Of a DNA stretch of 64,000 nucleotides, positions 46,242 through 58,939 are shown piece by piece. The stretch lies in the NCBI GenBank assembly GCA_047967505.1, contig CM106541.1. One strand, 5' to 3'. Source of the DNA: Dipteris shenzhenensis (lineage: Eukaryota > Polypodiophyta > Polypodiopsida > Gleicheniales). Each line of letters opens with the position of its first letter. The first letter of the stretch is position 1. The notes under the pieces were generated by a model. It worked only from the letters and a program-made list of their open reading frames with translations. It was not told the origin of the DNA and ran no database searches. A program made the position numbers and the translations under genes.

Positions 46242-47090
46242 GGTACCACCATCATCATGGTATCAAGCCAGAGGGAATCAATCTAATGACATCATAGTTG
46301 CCTAGTTTCCCATGGCCTTGGTTTATGAAGCATCAAACTAGTACCTTGATCTTTTGGTGAGTTAAGAGCTACATGTTCCATCCTTTCTAACCAACTCAAG
46401 ATCAATCTTCATCTTCACATGTGGCTTGGTACCATCATTGTCATGGTACCAAGCCAGAGGCAATCAATCTAATGACATCAAAGTTGCCTAGTTTCCCATG
46501 GCCTTAGTGGATGAAGCATCAAACTAGTACCTTGATCTTCTAGTGAGAAAATAGCTACACATGCCATCCTTTCTAACCAATTCAAAAGGTGGTTCCAAAT
46601 TGAATACCTTCAAGATGATCTATCCTGCCATCTTTGTAAGGTCCAACAAGGCTACAGGTGAAAACAAGTCCAGGCCAAATGAAGCCTTCAATTAAAAATT
46701 TTAGCGCTTGCCCTAATCACAAATACCTCATAGCCTGGCTCATTGTAAGCCTATAAAAGACTTTATTAGCTATGAGTATTTTAGTGATACACATGCAATG
46801 GCAATTGATATTGAAGATGCGATGATGCATCCTAGTACCAGTATTGACAATGGCAAGGCAAGTCTCCAAGACACATGCTACACCAACTGCAAAATCAAGT
46901 CAACCATATAAATAGCCAGTGGTTATTGCCTTGTAGCCATGACCAAGAAGTTGGAAAAGAAATGATTCAAGCCATGTAGCATCATCATCATGGTAGCAAG
47001 CTAGAGGGAAGCAATGTAATGACACCAAAGTTGCCTAGTTTCCCATGGCCTTGGTGGATGAAGCATCAAGTTGGTACCTTGATCTCACTT
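46213..47090 (+). repeat. Local repeats related in inverse orientation to 17253-17810
   Basis: Blocks of the type AAGCCAGAGGSAATCAATCT followed by TTGCCTAGTTTCCCATGGCC occur at about 46265, 46450 and 46997. A block GATCAATCTTCATCTTCACA occurs at about 46214 and 46391. The middle part (46740-46970) is the plus-strand relative of the 17-kb repeat. Confidence 0.75.
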
Positions 47091-48410
47091 GGGCTTGCTA
47101 GGATAGGAAGATTGACACTGAGTGTGCATTGCAAGCCGAGGAGGCTTAAGTGTATTAGTTTCTTTCAATATGTACAATTGTGATTTCCTTCCCAATTATC
47201 TATGAACTCTTGTCTACTCAGTGTGGTGTTAGATTCCTAACTATTTGTTGTACGTTGGGTTCCCCATTTAAGTAATCCTATGATTCTCTACACTAATCGA
47301 TTCTATGAATTGCATTCTATACTTGGCTTAGGGACTTCTCAAAACCATTTTGGTAGATTGGCTCATATGCGTAGCTACCATTGGCCTTTCCTCACTACTT
47401 GAGATTATGCCACTTGGTCCATTAGTGGATGGCGCCCTGGCTATGTATGCTTGGTTAGTCAGCATTAGCTTAGATGATTAGAGGCTAGCATTTTGCCTCA
47501 ACTAAAATGTCCTCATGGCTCAGGAATAATGCAAATGATTTCATTTATATATGTGTTTGAGTATTGTACATAACCGGGGTAAAGGCACAATGACCTTTAA
47601 CCCCCACAGTTCTTTGCCACCTCATACCCAAGTTCCAAGTGACACACTTCCTTCACCAACCTCTAAAAGGGTGCCTTAGGGATGGCAAGTCCAATTGCCT
47701 TTTCATCTTTCCTAATCTCTCTCAAAACACTCATGCTATATTTGCTACAAAGGTTTTTAGGTGCTTGGGTATTGGAGATATAGTGGAGGTAGATGAGTTG
47801 GTACAATGGAGGTAGTAGCTGCCACTATGGGGTCTGGTAGGACATAGTTTTAAAATATTGAATTTGTTATGTTGTACATGATGAAAATGCAATGATTAAC
47901 ATATCAAGATTTCTATGGTTCTATTTCTTGAGGGATAAGGCCAATTCTATTGTGCAATTTTGAAAGGTTCATGCTAGAAGAGTGCTAAGTGTACCTAGAA
48001 GATCAACTCATTCTTGGAGTGAAGCACATCTTTAATATTTTGCTACGTTTGGCCAAGACAAATGCTAAACTCTATTTTGAATTGAAAAAAACAATCAAAG
48101 ATAAGTAAATATTTTTTTGAGGAACTGGATCTAAAGTAATCTTGTTGCGTCAACTTGTCATGGTTTTATGATTGGCATCACTAGACATAACATCAAGGTA
48201 ATTGTGCTACTCTAGCAAAAGACTATGTCATTTCCAATTTTTGTAGTTGAGAGATGAACCCATGATTGCACCTAAGACCTTAGAAGATTACCGTTAACAG
48301 GGTTAAATACTCCAACTTTTTATTCAATTGAATTGGGTTGTAATGCAAAGGCTGAAACTCACTCCACAATCTTCTTTTTTCTCTCAAAAAAAGTCTTAAT
48401 AAACAATTAA
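47091..48410. other. Unassigned AT-rich sequence
   Basis: No domain, terminal repeat or RNA gene was recognised. Confidence 0.35.
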
Positions 48411-48417
48411 GTGACAA

Positions 48418-48419
<2 letters not shown>

Positions 48420-48499
<80 letters not shown>

Positions 48500-48600
48500 A
48501 CATGCACATGCACATGCACACGCACATGCCATGCACACGCACACGCACACACGCATGCACATGCACACACACGCACACACACGTGCACACACACACACAC
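48420..48600 (+). repeat. Compound microsatellite (CT)n-(CA)n with CACATG/CACACG variants
   Basis: A CT run at 48420-48457 passes directly into a CA run and then into interrupted ACACATGCAC-type units. Open frames over it are artefacts. Confidence 0.95.
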
Positions 48601-51600
48601 TTCAAATTGCAATACGAAGAGCAACTCGAAAATAAACTGAAGAGAGTCAAACATAGCCATGAACATTCATATTCTATTCAAATTCTAATTCATATGATTA
48701 AAAGTTCTGAACATTTTCTCGAAAGAGATCTATTCTATGCCGCCCCTTATGCGGATGTCATTCCCAAAACCGTAAACCGGCTCCTAGCAACTGTAATTTT
48801 TCATCACATGTCTCTTCGGATCTTAGACTGGTAGCACATATCTGGGAAAATAATAAGCTGGGTTAACACCTGGCATATCCCAATGGTTAAAAATTTTGAA
48901 ACAATTTCTGACGTGAACCCACTAGAGCCCGATCAAATACTTTTGCACTTCATTCTCGGAGTTATAGTTGTCCCCCTTCCTAGTGCAACTTCTCACCAGG
49001 CCAAGACTGTGCAGTTTACTACCAAATAGAAATGGGTGCAGTTCCAATCAGATCCAAATTTCCTTTTCTCAATAGATCATTAGTCTCACAAAATGAAAGT
49101 TTGCCAAGGTTTTCAAACACCCCATGAATGTTGCAATCTTTAGAAATGTGCAATTGGAAGAAAATGTAATGATGTCATCCCAAAAGTGGCTATGTGAGTC
49201 TTTAAAGGCATGCATGCAAGCATTCTTTTGATGGTTCTAGCATACATATTATGGTATCCTATTACTTTTGCTTTTAATTTTTGTTTAAGACTTGGATGTT
49301 ACACTTGATTTAATAGCTTCTTTCCTAAATAAAGTATGTTTTCTCCATGCTTATGAGGTTTTATTGGAAAGAGAGATATGGATATTCTTAGGAGGAGCGA
49401 TTTTAAGGTATCATCTCACTTGAATCAACACAACTTGGAAATTGATTGATAATGTACTAGGTTGACATTTAAAGGAAACTTCCTGAAAATACTTGTGACC
49501 AATTATTATACCACATGACATATCCTCAATTACAGGGACATTGTGGGTTCCCTAGGAGACGCACCTATTAATATTTAACCATATACATGGTTGAAACATA
49601 AGGGTGCTTTTAATGTATTAAATTCACAAAAATATACATGCAAAAGGCCCAAGGGGTAAACTATTAGAAAAACCTACATACAATGTCAAGGGTAAATATT
49701 CAAACCCCTATATACAATTCATTAAAAATCAAATTTATGCTTTGGTGAACTTAAAAACCGCTTTTGTATTTTTGAAAACTTTTTGGATTAGAAGCCACCC
49801 ATAGGAAGGAGGAAGAAATAAGGGATGTGATATTGTGGTAAGGTATTGTAGGAGATGATGGAATGATTGAGTTCTTAAAGGGAACTTTCAATGCTTTTGC
49901 AAGTTTTTAAAGAGTTTTGAAATGGATTTTATTTTAATTCTTGAATACATTAATCAAAGGTGGTGAGAATCAAGTGATGTATACCAAAAGCTTTGTGGAT
50001 GATTATTTTATTTGTATGTATCTTTTGAGAGATTTGAAGGTTTTTCCTTGATATCAAAAAGGTTTTCTTTTCTAGCATAAAGAAGAAAAGGATTCAAAGG
50101 AAGTGGATGGAGATGTATACGATCAATACAAAATCTACATGAGTAACAATGAAATGAGAATGAAATGAGAATGAAATGTGATATATATGGCAAGGACTAG
50201 AGGTAATTTATGAGAATGATAGATGGAAAGGTGGACTTTGAGATAGATGTGGGAACCCACTCCATGGCATGCATTCCCACACACGTTTCTAATCATTGGA
50301 TTACAAAAAATACACAAGATCGATCGTATTTACACATTTGGATCAATAATATATATGTATACACATACCAAAAAACATGCCTAAATTCTCCCATGTTCTT
50401 CTACTTGTGGATCTACATGCATGATGTAAAGTAGACAAAGAGGGAGCAAGAAGGGGTTGCATGCAGACTCTTTGTGAGATTCTAGAGAAAAGAAAAACCA
50501 TTATCTTGCTACTACGAAAATATGCAAATGTACTTATGGCCAAGAGACATTGAGCTACCATCGACATGACACTATTTATTCGATGCAAGGTGGTAGGAAG
50601 GAGAGGTCTTGGAGAGGTAGAGGGAATTATTTATTTCTTGGTGTACATCTATGGGGTCTTCTAAGAGTAGTTATGCTATTTGTAGCCTAAGGGATTCACC
50701 ACAAAGAAACATGGATTCAAGAGGCCATAACTTACTTTCTACTCCAATTGCTATTTCCTTATATTACTTTGTTATTTTTTGCCTTATGTATGGAAATCGC
50801 CTATGAATTTTGTACAGTAAAAGACGTCTTCTAAACACATCCTAGTGGTTCATATTTTTGATGGACCACTTAAGAGTTGTAGTTATTAGATGCAATTTGG
50901 GTACCCAATGTCCTTTCTTATAATGTTTCCATTAGAAATGTAAGAGGAACTCTCTTTCCTTCCCGATGTAGGGGGTGAGATTTCATGGCACATGCCTCCT
51001 TTTCAGTCATGAGACTTCTCTAAAAATATTTATACAAGTCCTTCATAAATGTATGGAGGACCCATCCTCATATGCATCACATGCAGCTAATTGACAACCC
51101 AAGTGATAAGAAATGCACCTTGCTATGTGTATTTAGAGATGTTATTCGACAAAATATACAATAAATGTCCATCATATTATATGGAAATAGTGGATGAGTG
51201 GACGTTTTAGAGGAAGGTTGTAGAATTCAAGAGAAGCATGAGTTATATTAAAGGAGGAATGAGGAGGAAAAATGATTAGGGTTTGGTTCTCATGTTGTGC
51301 AACTTACTATGAGGATCTTGATGTGAAATGGAATTTTGAAGAAGTTTGACTAGAACTAGAGTAAGAATCGACTTAGGCCATCACTAACATCAATCCTAGG
51401 CAATGGTGGCAAACACATAGTGAACAATAGTAGTCAATAATGCTATGTCTTTGAGATCAATACATTACCTATACATGGACATATCAAAGGCATTCAAGGG
51501 ATTATTTAAAATTTTCTACTTACATATAGTTGTTTAACAAAATTTATACTAGAATTTCCTAGACTCAGCCAACTTAGTGAATACGAGGTGAATACACCGC

Positions 51601-52330
51601 TTTTATATGTAAACTTTCTATGACAAGTGGCACTAAACACACCCCTTTCTCTAAAACACATGTTGCTTTATTTTACATTTTCACATGAACCCTCTAGTGC
51701 TTCACATGAATCCCCCCACTATTAAGTCTTTCCATATATGTATGATCAAAGAAGGTGGGTATTCAATTGTAAGCCTTGGCCATGGTTGTACAAAAATGTA
51801 AATAAAGTTAAATGAGGATGCAACAACCCACCATGGCAGGGTTGTTGGGCCTTATTACATTTATGCCAAAGGCTAAATGTTGCTTGCTAACATAAAGTTA
51901 CAAATAATTGAGGCGCGTCATTACATAGAAATCGTCCATACCATGTGAGTGAAAGGGGTAATTAGGGAGTAATTATAACCCCTACTTACAATGTCATGGT
52001 CTTTCAGAGATTTTCCAAAAGGGAGTTTGATTCTTCTTTTTTAAATGTGAATGAATAAACCTCTTATGTAAGACTTTAACTTTTTATGAAAGTAGTAATA
52101 AAGGCCCTTCTTATTGAACTTGTGTTCTAGGGTTGCACACTCTACAGTGATGACCTCAAGTAGAGTAGTACTCAAAGGGTAGTGTTTGTTAGATGGCATA
52201 TGAGAACTCATTCATTTGAGCCACTTTCCATTGTGGTGTTGGACTTGTCCCTATTGGGTTATTAGTCCAACACTAGGTCAATAAATTTAGTAACTAGTTC
52301 TTATGTGTGGGGTTGTGGCTCACTCTTAGC
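48601..52330. other. Unassigned low-content DNA
   Basis: About 3.7 kb of AT-rich sequence with only short, unrecognised frames. No repeat structure was found beyond small direct repeats (for example GAATGAAATGAGAATGAAATG near 50150). Confidence 0.4.
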
Positions 52331-52334
52331 GACT

Positions 52335-52420
52335 TGTCTTTTTTGTCAATGATACTCCTCTTGGCATCACCTTGGCCTTTTTGTCAATGATACTCCTCTT
52401 GGCATTGCCTTTAATGATTT
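52335..52420. repeat. Tandem duplication of about 42 bp
   Basis: TTTTTGTCAATGATACTCCT plus CTTGGCAT occurs twice in succession. Confidence 0.75.
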
Positions 52421-53595
52421 TGTTAGGAAGCCCTTCTAAAATAGGTGGAGTAGCTTATTTGGAGGATATTGATGTCTATATATGGTCCACTTGAGAGTCT
52501 ATAAATAAATATTTTGCATTTAGTTCGTTTGACCTCATTGGTGACCTTTGTCATTCTTTGGTTGGTTTGACCTAAGGCTCCAAGGAAGTGGCTTCCGGGG
52601 TTTTCTTCTATGAAGGGGACTTAATGCGCCTTTGAAAAGGCATGTACTTTGAGAGTTGGAGAGGTTCAAGGTTGTGTGTAATTAGTTTCTTCATGGACAG
52701 CCACATGATGGGATGGTAGAGGCGAAGAGTATTGTGAAGGTGCCCTGAGCCTGGAGTGTTCACATAAATTTTGTTATGTTTTATCTAAAATTTTTGCAAA
52801 TGCTCAAGAAAAACCTTCAAAAATGTGAAATCCTCGAGTTGATTTTGACAAGCTGGGAGGGATAAATTATTGTTTTACGAGAAAGAAAGGGATTTCATTA
52901 AATAGAGTTGAATAGCTAAGACATTGCTTGCAAGTTGTAGAGGCTTATTGGGCGGCTCTTCTTCCTAAGTGGCCAACTGCATAAAAGTGAAGGATCTGTA
53001 AGATCTCGATGTGAAAGATGCGAAAGAGATGCCACGATGGTTGAAAGGAGGAGTGAAAGGTTTGGAGAGAAGAATTACGGGTGATTTTCGAATGGTGAAT
53101 GGGGGAGGGGAACAAAGGGAACATAAATGATGATGATGATTTGTGGTGAACAATCGTAGGGTTGACGTAGGTACTAGGTAGAGGGCACAAAAGAAGGGAA
53201 GGAAGTGAGGATGGACTCTGTGGAGAAAGGGGGTGGGGGCAGGGATGATGTGATGGAGGGTGCAGCTTTTGGGCTGCCAAAAATGGGCACGAATTACGAT
53301 ACAGCTCTGTGCGTGTGTGTGTGTGAGAGAGTGTGTGGGGGAGGATGGATCTCGTGTGAGGATGAGGTGGCGACTGTCCATTAAATGAAACTTCAACAGC
53401 CGACAATAACATTCTTCATTCTTCTTAACTTCTTCCTTCCTCTCAAAATTTGCACCCCGAAATTTGAACTCTTTTTAGCTTTTCCCCTCCTCTTCTTCAC
53501 CTTCACCCACACAATTTTTAACCTTCTATAGAATACATAGACAGAAAGAAAGAATTCTTACCTTTCTGAAAGCTCGCTTCCTCCATAGCCAACCT
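52421..53595. other. Upstream region of the bHLH gene
   Basis: Base composition becomes less AT-rich from about 52920. A GTGTGTG/GAGAGTG tract lies at about 53311-53338. Minus-strand open frames at 52945-53412 are Pro/Ser/His-rich with no motif and are probably not genes. The promoter of the gene at 53691 should be within this stretch, but I cannot point to a firm TATA box. Confidence 0.35.
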
Positions 53596-53690
53596 TTGCT
53601 GCTTCTTATTTCTTCTCTTCTTCTTCTTCTTCTTCTTCTTCTTCTTCAGCTTTGCTTTGGCTTCTTCCCCCCCCCCCCCCCCTCTCTTCC
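53596..53690 (+). promoter_or_regulatory. Pyrimidine-rich leader: (CTT)n run and C homopolymer before the bHLH start
   Basis: A CTT microsatellite at about 53612-53647 and a run of about 16 C at about 53667-53682 lie within 80 bp of the start codon. CTT-rich leaders are common in plant 5' UTRs. The C run is unstable in replication and difficult to sequence, so its length here is uncertain. Confidence 0.6.
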
Positions 53691-55028
53691 ATGGATCCTG
53701 ATTACTTCCTTCACCTCCTCCACTCCCCCGACCATTCTGGCCCCGACCTCCACCCCTGGTCCCCTCCCCACCTCCATGACTTTAGCCTCATCTGCTCTCA
53801 CCCCCCTGAGCTTGAGCTCTTTGATGACCACCCCTCCTCCTATCGCTCCGTCCTCAAACTCTCCGATATCGCCTCCGCCCTCCCCGGCTTCAGCTCCAGA
53901 CCTGCCCTCCCCACTGCCTCCCTCGCCATTGCCACCTCCGGCCCTCCTTTAATCAGCAGGCCGGCTGCTAACGCCTCTGCAATCAACAAAACCATGAAAC
54001 GTAATCTGGTAGTGAGCGAAGTTGAAGACGTGAAGCCAATTATTGACTCTTCTCCACGCTTCGACACACGGCCATTTGGCCCGAAGCGGTATTTTGGAGA
54101 CAAACGCCCGAAGCTCGCGACGGGCGATCTCGAGTGCCAGGAACACGTATTATTACGAAAGCCCATCAACAAAGAAGGTTTGTCACAAAGAGAGGCTCAC
54201 ATACACTCCGAGAGGCAGAGACGAAGGAGCATGACCGACTCCTTCGCGACGCTGCAGTCTCTCATTCCCAGACTTAATCTAAAAGTAAGGAAACCTCCTC
54301 GAGCTGTCTCCATAGTCATGATAAATAGCTGCGAGATTAGAGCTCTATATAAATATTGAAGTCTTGCTCGGTATGGGCTCCGGTTCCGCATTTGATTAAA
54401 GGTATTTGATCTTTGTTGGGAAAAGTATACTGAGGATGTGATTTTTCAATTCGCATGCAGCACACAGACCGGGTCACAGTCTTGACAGAGGTAATCACAT
54501 ATATACAATCTCTGCGAGGCACGCTGGAAGAGCTAGAACGCAAAAGGTCCGATATTATCGCATTCCTGGGTTTTCCTGAGGACTGTCCGTCAAAGCACCG
54601 TGCGACGAGTCGTAACTCTCTGTTAGATCGTATTAGCCGAGATTTCGAAGATGACGGCACTGCGATAGTCGATGTCACAGTTCGGCTTTCTGGAATTGAC
54701 GTTTTCATCACACTCAACACTCCTAAGCAAAGAGGAGTATGGTCGCGGGTACTGATGCTTCTTCAGAGATACACTGTGGAAGTTGTGAACGCGACGATGG
54801 CTACGAGCGAAGAATCCAATTTTCATTGTATTCACGGGAAGGTAAGCGTCTTCTATGATTGCAAGGTCGCAGGATGGATTAAACAGGTGGCGTGTGAACT
54901 CCCTGATAATCTTGACTGTGTATTGTTAACAGGTCGGGAACCCATCTAAAATGGAAAGCATCGATCTGCAAGACAAGTTAGAGAAGCTTATTGTGGAGGA
55001 TCTAAGGCGGAAGGGCAATCAGTACTAA
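53691..55028 (+). CDS. bHLH transcription factor, three exons
   Basis: Exons 53691-54284, 54461-54841 and 54933-55028 join in phase 0 across GTAAGG..GCAG and GTAAGC..ACAG introns, giving 356 codons. The basic helix-loop-helix spans exons 1 and 2: REAHIHSERQRRRSMTDSFA (basic region with the H-E-R residues that contact an E-box), LQSLIPRL, then TDRVTVLTEVITYIQSLRG. An ACT-like C-terminal region follows (TAIVDVTVRLSGIDVFI), and exon 3 adds KVGNPSKMESIDLQDKL. The start MDPDYFLHLL has a good context (CCATGG); the in-frame upstream ATG at 53652 would put the C homopolymer into protein. No stops interrupt it, and its GC content is above the surroundings. The bHLH resembles the plant bHLH95/ZHOUPI-like type, but the subgroup is uncertain. 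Confidence 0.9.
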
Positions 55029-56639
55029 GCTAGATGAAATCCATTTATCCTTGTGAAAATAGAGAGTTCATGTTGCAAGCAGTGCTACAATCTAGCTGTG
55101 TTGTACACTGCGACATCAAGATTGTAGCACGAATTGTATGATAACCAAGGCTAAGGCTCAAAATAGCTGTTTGTACAGTATTGCTCGAGCTGCAGCCGTA
55201 TATACGTAATGAGAAGAGCTTTTGATTATAACATCTTCGTCTTGTGGATTGCTTTTTCTGTTTGTACTTTCATGTCTAGTGTTAAGATTCCGGTCTGATG
55301 AACAAAGCTTCAAACAAAATTTCAGAATACATGCAACCAGCTACTCAGAGCATTACGTAACGTCTCAATAGTAACATTATACGGTTGGGATGGCTTTCCA
55401 CATTATAATCCACGCAAGTTAAGATGGAAATGTCTCCGACGAATTTTATTGAAGGTGGAACCGCTTTAGACGACTCTCTATGTCGTCCTCCAGATTGAGG
55501 AATCGCTTTATTTTACGCCACATGAAAGTACAGCAATTGCAGAGAAATAGCGAGTACTATTAGCCAGCATACGTTTGTTGCTTTTAAGTGTTAGTGCTAC
55601 ATCTGACTACGGAGATACAATCTCTGGGTGGCAATTTTTTTTTTTTAAATGAAAGAGGTATGCTTATATATTACTTCAGAAAAACAGAACCTTACAAAAG
55701 TGTTAGATAAGACATCTCCCCCAAAATGCTTTAGCTCTCTCCTCCGGCCAACTGGCCACTAGCCACTTTACTTGTATCCCTATATCTACTACTGCTTTCT
55801 TACATGGTAGTGAGAAGTTCGGAGGGGAGTCACATGAGGCGCGCTGTGTGGACTGTGGAGGACAACGGGGGATTCCACTAATCTGTGAAAATGGAAATCT
55901 GTTGGCCAGTGGCTAGTATGATTCTGTTAGAACCTGACTCGATGTACGACGTATATTGGAAAGAACAACAAACTTATCTCTTGATAATCGAATAAACATA
56001 AGATTTTAATGGGACGGACGGGGCAATCTGTGTGAAGTTGTGAACCGCTTGAAGACGATTGTGACGCTTGATCTTACAGGAATTGTGTAAGCATCGCGAG
56101 AGTTGAAAATTTTTGTTCAAGCCGCAGTCGGCGCTCAGATCTAAAGGTTGGGGAAGAAAGTCGAAAGAAACGTATGGAAACACGAAAAAGTTTGCACAAA
56201 AAATCTTTTGTGTTGTTGTGCACGGAATGGAGACGAAGAAAAGTGTAACGCTCGCGGGTCGCCGATTCAGTAGGAAAGTTAGCTCACAACTTGAAATGTT
56301 GGCATGACATTCCGGATGAACTGACAAGTGCGAGGTGCCTGCAATCGGAAAATGACAGGAGTTGGAAAACTGGAGAGAAAGTTCTGGCAATTCACGTGTG
56401 ACGTTTCTGATTTCCGTCATGGAATCCCACAAATTTCCCAGCCTTTTTTAGCGTGACAGAAAGCGAGAATTGACAACGAAAGGTCGTCCGCTCTCTGATG
56501 GAACGTGACATGAGCCTGCAGAAAAGTTTGGCCTCGAGGCTCTCTCTCTCTTGCCAGATACCACATGTGAGATCATCGTTTTCGAGGCCTGCAATTATTT
56601 GCATCGCATCGATCAAGCATCAGCTAGCACGTTAGCAAC
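55029..56639. other. 3' flank of the bHLH gene, unassigned
   Basis: A 3' UTR is expected just after 55028, but no clear AATAAA signal is placed. A T-run occurs at about 55637-55648. Open frames at 55974-56432 (-) and 56113-56307 (+) lack recognisable motifs. Confidence 0.35.
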
Positions 56640-56900
56640 ATCTTAATATAGCATCTTGCCGCTGCAATTCGAAACTTCAGTCCCCCAAGTTTCTGTAAGA
56701 TGATGCATCATCATCTAACAGAATTCGAAACTAAACTGCAAGACAAATATAGCATCTTGAGCTGCAATTTGAAACTTCAGTCCAGCGAATTTCTGCAAGA
56801 TGATGCTAAACTGCAAGACAACTTACAGAATTCGAAACTAAAGTGCAAGGCAAGTATACCATCTTGAGCTGCAATTCGAAACGTAAACTGCAAGGCAATA
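56640..56900. repeat. Degenerate short repeats around AGCATCTTGAGCTGCAATTCG
   Basis: The phrases ATAGCATCTTG, GCTGCAATTCGAAAC, TTCAGTCC and AAACTGCAAGRCAA recur three to four times in mixed order, with a local period of roughly 95-110 bp. Confidence 0.65.
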
Positions 56901-58935
56901 CCGCGTTGCGAATCGCAATTTCAGTTGCCGAGACACGCCAAAAATTGTAGTAGTTCGAGCTGGACGTTCTGTTTCGAAGTTGGTCGTAGAACCGACGGAT
57001 AAATTTTGCCTCTGCGGCAGGAAGAAGATATCGATCTCAATCTTCCGTCTCAATGGACGGAGCGTCCGGAGCCGTTTCTGCTGCGGAGATGGAATTAAAA
57101 AGCCGTGGAAGCGAGTAAATGAAGCAGTGAAACGGGTGTCGTTGAGGATTTGCTCGAGATATGTACAGAATGAGGCGGTGAAAGCTTCCAGGAGTACGAT
57201 GAAGAGATTGTGAGTGTACAGAGCAAAGAACTGAGGTGATTCTCCATCTGTGAGGGATTGGTTGGGCTTCAAAGATGCACATGGTGTCCTGATCCAAAAT
57301 CATTTTCCTGTGGAATTTCAATGCATCGTACATCGCAAAAGATACGCCATACTCAAATCATCACACTCCTTAGTCCCATCAGGCCATTTGGTGATTTGGA
57401 ATTTTGGAGAAGCTTTGTGAGCCTCTTTGCCTTTTCTTCCCAATTGACAATGACAAATTTCAGTGTTCACTATAAACCCGGGTTTATTGTCCGTCCACCC
57501 GGAGACTTTGGATTTTGGCCTCGAGAAAAGGTGAACTTGAGAACTTGGATTTTGACCTCCAGCAAACAAATTAGCTGCCCGCACTTTTTTTGCAAATATA
57601 GATATAAATTGTGTGAACACCTCCGAATTTATCGAAACCTATCTTCCCCTCCACACAACAAGATTCACCAAAAACTTTTCTCGATCCCAATACGAAGAAA
57701 AAAAAAACCTTCAACTTCAACATTTGACAGTTTTTTTTCTCTAGACTTCTTGGAGGTTTTTGGCCTGCCCTCTCTCGGTAGGAAACCATCGGACACTTGG
57801 CGGAAGGTGTAAACGTGAACTGTGATGTTGAGCCCAAAGCCTTAATAGGCCTTAGAGTCAGTACACACTAGGCCAAAAATCCGAGCCTGCATGTGCCCCA
57901 GCCTTGCACTGATTGCGCATTCGAAGACCTTGGAAATGCCTAATTTTTATCCACGCGAGCTTTACCACAAAAATATGACTGGCTCATGATTACTTTGTAC
58001 AATTCTGGCTCCTTTTAGCTATGGGCAACAGCCAGTCAAATGCAGTGGTGCACTAGTGCTTGAATCCGCAGCTTGAAAAAAGGAGGTGCCAAATAGAGCA
58101 CTGATGGTGCATAATAGCGCTTTGTGTATTAACTCGTGTGAATGAAGATAGAGTGCCTCACATCGGCGGATATTTAGCACGGTGTGCACTAAGCCTTAGT
58201 GATGTTTAAAAGGGAATTCTCCCTATTGGCCCATTCAACTTAAGCCTTAAGCTCAACTCTGCTAATTTTTTTATTGACTACTCCTGAGCTATTGCCTCAC
58301 TGTGTTTGTTAACAAAAATGAAATGAGCCAACGTGTGGAAGCTTGTCATCATTGAATGATAAGGGACAAGAGTGGGAAACTTGAGCAGTTCAAAATTAAA
58401 CATGACTTTCAGGACAACAAGGAGTGAGGAGAAAGAGAAGTCCAAGAGAGTCAATGATGCACCTTAAAATAAAAACCAAGCATATCACAATACAAAGTAT
58501 CAAGTAGCCATCAAATCCCTGAGGCAAAGGAGTAATCCAAGTTTAGTAGCACACTTTGTGAGGATGGAAAATTCAATAAAGTTTCTACCAATGAGTCCAT
58601 GAGAAATGGCAAGACCGAAGGGTGAAAATCAAATTTCAAATTCCCAACATCATGTTTCACAATCCACCAAGCCATGTACATACTTTCTATGCTTGGAACT
58701 TTTACATCTAGTCTATGGATGGAAAACCAAATAGGCTTCATTACCTCCACCATATATGTTGGCACAAAGATTTTTCAGCTAACAAAAGGCTATTGAGTGT
58801 TGCTCAGCTAACAACGCTACTGATTTTGCACTATACAATGTCTCAATAACGATTGGTCGTAACTTTAACAAACACTCTAGCATGATATAGTTTGTTCCAA
58901 AACATGTCTCACTAGGCTTTAGAAACTCTAGTGGT
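56901..58935. other. Unassigned, partly GC-richer sequence
   Basis: Overlapping open frames occur on both strands at 56838-57333 and 57258-57837, but none shows a domain. The higher GC may mean old genic sequence. From about 57850 on the sequence is ordinary AT-rich DNA. Confidence 0.35.
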
Positions 58936-58939
58936 TTGG

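Noticed and set aside
48280-48834. Frames of up to 128 codons over the 48-kb microsatellite
   Set aside because: Simple-sequence artefacts (CVCV and HTHT peptides).
52945-53412. Minus-strand frames of 155 and 143 codons upstream of the bHLH gene
   Set aside because: Two overlapping frames of His/Pro/Ser-rich sequence without a domain; they probably reflect pyrimidine-rich composition on that strand.
56838-57837. Several overlapping frames of 77-184 codons on both strands
   Set aside because: No domain recognised, mutually overlapping on opposite strands, and no splice context that favours one of them.
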